From Clostridiaceae bacterium UBA5444 (GTDB taxonomy: Bacteria > Bacillota > Clostridia > Clostridiales > Oxobacteraceae): a stretch of DNA of 13,581 nt. The notes below the pieces were generated by a model, which saw only the letters and a list, made by a program, of their open reading frames with translations, made no database searches and was not told where the DNA came from. A program made the translations under genes and the position numbers. This document shows positions 13,503 through 13,581 of this stretch, one piece after another. Location of the stretch: contig DIRE01000035.1 of NCBI GenBank assembly GCA_002426575.1, positions 5,676 to 19,256 of the forward strand. Reading direction: 5' to 3'. The stretch's first letter is position 1. Each line of letters begins with the position of its first letter.

Positions 13503-13581
13503 TTTGGGCTATGTTTTAAGTAACTGTTGGCTTTTTGATCGGATATATTGATTTGATTGACTTCCGCTGCTCCAAAATGCC
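13503..13581. repeat. Dispersed palindromic repeat, copy 2 (cut by window end)
   Basis: Bases 13509-13570 match 3211-3267 in the same orientation at 51 of 57 aligned positions, apart from one 5-base insertion around 13551-13556. The best-kept blocks are the TGTTTTAAGTAACTGTTGGC stretch and TGACTTCCGCTGC. The right arm lies beyond the window, so the palindrome cannot be checked here. Similarity may begin six bases earlier (TTTG at 13503 and 3205). Confidence 0.8.

Noticed and set aside
1..13581. CRISPR array, toxin-antitoxin pair, prophage or defence system
   Set aside because: No regularly spaced direct repeats, no paired small toxin/antitoxin genes, and no nuclease, integrase or phage structural motifs were found on either strand.

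Overview
The window looks like a chromosomal segment of a low-GC, endospore-forming, anaerobic Firmicute of the Clostridia type. The DNA is AT-rich. Ribosome binding sites are strong AGGAGG types, with occasional TTG starts. There are a Spo0E-like sporulation phosphatase, a DUF3189 protein and a YlqH-type free FlhB C-domain, families typical of Bacilli and Clostridia. I cannot name the species. No rRNA, tRNA, CRISPR array, prophage or complete insertion sequence was seen.

Layout. 1-960: a Spo0E-like regulator on the minus strand and a DUF3189 protein on the plus strand. 965-3121: the large RNA-binding protein Tex on the minus strand, with a good sigma-A-type promoter. 3205-3321: an imperfect palindromic repeat whose left part recurs at the right edge of the window. 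3386-4471: a membrane M48-type zinc protease. 4484-4604: a second, unrelated inverted-repeat element. 4663-5151: an unrecognised Cys/His cluster protein. 5477-5956: a small membrane-anchored protein of unknown function with its own promoter.

9608 down to 6034 (minus strand) is one tight operon: three consecutive M42 (TET/FrvX-type) aminopeptidase homologues followed by a YdcF/SanA-like DUF218 membrane protein. The genes overlap or nearly touch. The first two M42 proteins keep every metal ligand and catalytic residue. The third has lost most of them and appears to be a pseudoenzyme. This is the most interesting feature of the window. Upstream, an independent alpha/beta hydrolase (monoacylglycerol-lipase type) ends in a clear terminator.

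10815-12200 (plus strand) is a two-gene unit: a FliK/YlqG-like protein and a free-standing FlhB C-terminal-domain homologue (YlqH type), without the rest of a flagellar export apparatus nearby. It ends in a perfect 15-bp hairpin with a duplicated 3' arm, which also faces the convergent gene for a secreted coiled-coil M23 (EnvC/NlpD-like) murein hydrolase at 12247-13476. That gene starts with TTG behind a near-perfect Shine-Dalgarno sequence, and its upstream region is occupied by the second copy of the dispersed repeat.

Together these are mostly housekeeping and accessory functions: peptide turnover (M42 set), envelope remodelling (M23, M48, DUF218), sporulation control and RNA metabolism (Tex). 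The novelty lies in the degenerate M42 paralogue, the orphan FliK/FlhB-like pair and the dispersed palindromes.
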